Source: Centroberyx gerrardi
Taxonomy: Eukaryota; Chordata; Actinopteri; Beryciformes; Berycidae
NCBI RefSeq assembly: GCF_048128805.1
Contig: NC_136017.1
Location: 18,464,307 to 18,528,306, forward strand
Direction of reading: 5' to 3'
DNA: 64,000 nucleotides
Shown here: one piece after another, positions 60,470 through 64,000 of the stretch
How the letters are laid out: each line of letters begins with the position of its first letter
Position numbering within the stretch: the stretch's first letter is position 1
Translations under genes and position numbers: made by a program
Notes under the pieces: model-generated
What the model saw: only the letters and a program-made list of their open reading frames with translations
Told to the model about the DNA's origin: nothing
Databases searched by the model: none

Positions 60470-61430
60470 TTCCCAAAAAAGCAAAGCCCAGCTTTCCAGC
60501 TGACTACCGTCAAATTTAATTAGTCAGCTGTGTTGGCAAATTGTATGAAGGGGTCCTAAGGGATGCCCTTCTGGAGGACACAAATTCCAAAATTGCCCCA
60601 TCACAACATGGGTTTATGGCTAATAGATCAACGGTCACTGCTCTGATTCAGATCCTGCAATGCTGGCACGAAGCACTCAATAACAACCCCAAAATGGACA
60701 TTCATGCTGTTTTTGTTGATTTCTCCTGTGCTTTTGACACAATAAAGCACTGTCAATTGCTTCATGCACTGGCTGACATGTCTGTCAGACGCCCCCTTTG
60801 GCTCATTGTTAGGAGCTATCTGAGCGACAGAGAGCAAAGGGTGCAGTGGGGTTCCTGTGTGTCTGATCCCTGTGCAATACCAGCCGGTGTCCCCCAGGGG
60901 GGGCTATTATCCCCATTGCTCTTTGTCATTTGCATCAACAGCCTGGATACACGTCTGCCTCCTTCTGTTATCCCTGTGAAATATGCAGATGACCTTACAA
61001 TCACGGAGCTCCTGATGGGGTCTCTACCTGGCCTGTCTCAGAAGGCCTTGGATTCTGTGGTTGAATGGGGACAGGAGTTTTCACTGGCAATGAATGGGAT
61101 AGCTCATCCCCCCTGCATGTTTTTCTGCTTGCAGCCTCAACACCCACTTACTTGCTTCGTCAGCGCAGGGAATATGTAGTGCCCACGAGCAGAACCAAAA
61201 GACATGAACTCTCTTTTATTCCTCGTGCTCTTAAATTGTTTTTTAAATGACCTATTTAAATGACCTATTTATTTTAGGGTTTATGTTCTTAAATTTATGC
61301 TTCTGCTTATGATGTTGATTGCTGTAATGTCTGACACATTTCAGGATTCACTGTTTAAAAACTGTGTTTTTATGCTGTTGTACCCTGCCTTGTCAAACTT
61401 TAATATATGAAACTGAAACTGAAACACCCA
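60470..61430 (+). mobile_element. LINE RT fragment with (TGAAAC) tail
   Basis: Frame 60541-61176 gives APSQHGFMANRSTVTALIQ, AVFVDFSCAFDTIKH, GVPQGGLLSPLLFVICIN and VKYADDLTI (RT catalytic block at about 60978-60992); upstream a shifted frame gives PADYRQI and VSCVGKLYE. The RT stops short, and a frame change joins the ORF end (TYLLRQRREYVVPTSRTKR, FIPRALKLFF). The 3' end has GAAACTGAAACTGAAAC near 61410-61426. A jockey/CR1-group element distinct from those at 1-7 kb and 11-13 kb. Dead copy. Confidence 0.82.
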
Positions 61431-61559
61431 GCTAAGCTACTGTAAATGAGTTTATAACTTAAATGTGGGGGTAAGCGGTGTAAGTTCTCTTTTAGTTATC
61501 TTGTATTTACAGAATAATTCAACTGCAATGCACATAATGTAGTGAACAAAACACAATTG

Positions 61560-61990
61560 TTGCATACATATATATTATAAATCCCTCATAAATTAAAAAA
61601 CTACCCATACGAAAATCTGATATATGGCTATATATGAACATATATATTAAATACTGGGACATATAACTTTATATATGTGGACATATTTGAGATTCAGATA
61701 TTTGTTTCACACATATATTTAAAGTTATATGTTCAAACATGCAGCAAAAATATTTGAAGTCTCTCATATAAGGTGACATATATGTGCATATACTAGATTC
61801 CATTATTTATTTTCCACATATATGGAGAACTTTAAGTGTGAATATGTGGCAGACATATTTGTTTTGGACATATATAATGTAATGTATGTAAACATACATG
61901 CATTTTAGATCTATGTTTAAAATAAGCTGTGCAATATATAGCCAATTATTTAATTCAAAAATATGTAGTTAACTGTAATTGTTTATGCAA
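61560..61990. repeat. ATATGT-rich low-complexity tract
   Basis: About 430 bp dense in CATATAT/ATATATG words, irregular rather than a clean tandem repeat. No gene. Confidence 0.6.
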
Positions 61991-62584
61991 AAACTGTTTT
62001 TTTTGTTTGTTTTTTTACATAAGCACACTATAAACAGTTTCCAAAGGTTGTGTAATAATTTTTAGAATGAAATTAAAATTTTTGGTCTAACATACAGATT
62101 TATTTATGTCTTTATTGTATATTTTAATAATGGTAAGACACTTCTTTGTTAGGATATTATGCATTTAAACGAAAAAGTGTGCAAAAGAAATCACCTCATT
62201 TTATCTGCAAACTTTTTAATTTCATCCAAATCAACCAATGTAAATACAGTTATAATTTCATGCATACAGGAGGATCATATATACACACATACACCTCAAA
62301 AACATTGACATTCTGTTATAGTGGTACTGTAATGTCTCATTTTGCAGTCTCACTTTAAGTCAATGGACCATTCACAATGTATTTCATTTTGCAAAACAAT
62401 TATTTCAATAATGACTTGTATATTTACATTTCACATTTTTACATTTCACATTCTCAATATATTTTTGACATTAAAACTCACGCTGGGAGTGCTTATTATT
62501 CCATTGTGGGTATATGGACATTTCCAGGTCAGTTTACTCCTGTGCCCCAGCTCTCAGTTTAGATACCTGGGAATTTCAGGAACC

Positions 62585-63084
62585 TACGGAAGCCTAGAAC
62601 GGCCGTGCTTGCAATTATTTTTTAATGCCGTTATCTCGAGATCACGAGTTAATTATTTCGTTATCTTGAGATAACAAAGCTTGTTTTCTTGAGATAATGG
62701 GTTAATTTATCTCGTTATCTCGAGAAAACAAGACGCAATGCAATTTCTGCCTGTGCTAGACCTTGATTGAAGTACAGTCTGATGCGTTAATCAGTAATGG
62801 GTACTCCTTGATCTGACATTTTCAGCTTAAATCAATTACTACAGTTGTCAAGACGCCATCTATGCATGCTGGCATGGCACTCCTGATCTCTGATAAATAT
62901 TATTATTAAATTAAGTAATAAGAGGTAACAACATTTCGTTTTCTTGTGATAACGGGTTGATTATCTCGTTATCTCGAGATAACAAAGCTCGTTTTCACGA
63001 GATAACGAGATAATTAACTTGTGATCTCGAGATAACGGCATAAAAAAAAAAAAATTGCAAGCACGGCCGTTCTCGGCTTCCGTA
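62585..63084. mobile_element. MITE with palindromic TTATCTCGAGATAA arrays
   Basis: Ends TACGGAAGCCTAGAACGGCC and the complement of TACGGAAGCCGAGAACGGCC, flanked by GGAACC on each side (62579-62584, 63085-63090). Next to each end are three or four copies of the self-complementary TTATCTCGAGATAAC word in variant forms. Confidence 0.8.
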
Positions 63085-63234
63085 GGAACCAGAAATGTCC
63101 ACACACTTTGTACGGCAGATTGACGATATTTGGAATGGAATGTAGCCGATCCACGGCAAAGCCCCCCAAAAATGTGTTCAAAACAGGAACCGTGACGTTT
63201 CAAACAGGTCACGCCCACAACGTGCGGTACAACA

Positions 63235-63569
63235 TCGACATTTTCTGTTGCTGCTTTTTCTGTATTCTGATAATTTATGTGAAATGTATACGGTGTAAAT
63301 GTGTCGTTACCTTTTCACGGTTATCAAAGACCTGCATCATCATTAAAATGTTTATTTTCTGGAAGTCACAAAACGCTAACAAGCTAGCAAACTTCCGTGC
63401 AAACTTCCGTTCAAGAGAGGGTTCATGCTAGCATTTTGAGACTTCAAGAAAAACATTTTAATGATCTTGCTGTTGTTTGACAGTCATGAAAAGGTAACGT
63501 CAAATTATTTACACCATATACATTTAACAAAAATTATTAGAACACAGAAAAAGCAACCACTGAAAATGT
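63235..63569. mobile_element. Fold-back element, arms about 120 bp
   Basis: GACATTTTCTG...CATTAAAATGTTT (63235-63357) is mirrored by AAACATTTTAATG...GAAAATGTC (63452-63569), imperfect but long. Borders and target duplication not resolved. Confidence 0.7.
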
Positions 63570-64000
63570 CAATTTATTGGCCTTTTTACCACATCATCGC
63601 CATTCTGATAAGCAGTGCAGCGCAGACGGTGGGACTGTTTTGAAGGGAGCATCTGCTGGGGAGGCAGAATGGGGCAGAACATCCGAGAAGGCCACTGAAG
63701 CGTGCCCGATCGGTCGCCGAAAGTTGCGGCAAGTCACCGGTAAGTCAGTAGGCCAAGGTTACCTTGTTTGTACAGCTACCTTATCAACTTTATTCGTTTA
63801 AAAATCTGTTAATTTAGTTGCTGCGTGCGCTAGCCAAACTCCTACCACTAAAAGGCTAGCTTAACAGTAGCACCAGCCAAGCTTATGCAGAACTAACCCC
63901 AACCTGCTTGTCCATATACATTTTATACAGCAACTAAAGCAGATTAATTAATTAGTTGATAGAATGTTATTTACTACAAATCTTTCGGGTCGAGTTGTGA
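63570..64000 (+). other. Possible edge of another transcription unit
   Basis: A GC-richer patch (63640-63740) ends in CACCGGTAAGT at about 63736-63746, a good splice-donor consensus. An open frame covers it but has no recognisable domain. Could be a first exon of a gene running off the window; weak. Confidence 0.2.

Overview
The window is nuclear DNA of a ray-finned fish, probably a teleost. The evidence is two intron-containing vertebrate genes with GT-AG junctions and a dense mix of repeat types common in fish: L2/Rex1-like and L1-like LINE fragments, Tc1-like, hAT-like, PIF/Harbinger-like and TTAA-target MITEs, a tRNA-derived SINE, a 5S rRNA copy and long purine microsatellites. Nothing prokaryotic is present. 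The species cannot be named from the sequence.

Layout. 1-9.1 kb is repeat-only: three successively shorter copies of one LINE separated by (GA)n arrays, then a decayed hAT transposase. 9.4-13.7 kb holds a solo LTR with a 61-bp palindrome, a minisatellite, a 5S rRNA copy with its own upstream TATA, telomere-like repeats and an L2-type LINE with a G-rich 3' block. 14.6-32.6 kb is the complete atg3 gene (+ strand, 12 coding exons, 317 codons), whose introns carry most of the mobile DNA. 32.7-35.9 kb is intergenic or atg3 3'UTR and contains a TTAA fold-back element and an L1 fragment. 35.97-46.69 kb is a complete thiamine-transporter gene of the SLC19A2/3 family (+ strand, 6 coding exons, 480 codons), also with transposon-filled introns. 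46.7-64 kb has no recognised protein gene. It contains a 1.24-kb fold-back with arms of about 450 bp, a SINE, a broken direct repeat, nested DNA transposons, a further LINE RT fragment and two more inverted-repeat elements.

The two genes lie head to tail but act in unrelated pathways. Atg3 is the E2-like enzyme that conjugates Atg8/LC3-family proteins to phosphatidylethanolamine in autophagy. The SLC19 protein is a plasma-membrane thiamine carrier. I joined the exons by hand. Reading frame is kept across every junction and both proteins end with family-typical C-termini, so both genes look functional.

I found no convincing new protein system. The most unusual content is structural: serial LINE/(GA)n units, inverted VNTR arms around a Tc1-like element, a palindrome inside a solo LTR, several long fold-backs, and nested insertions whose target-site duplications can be read directly.
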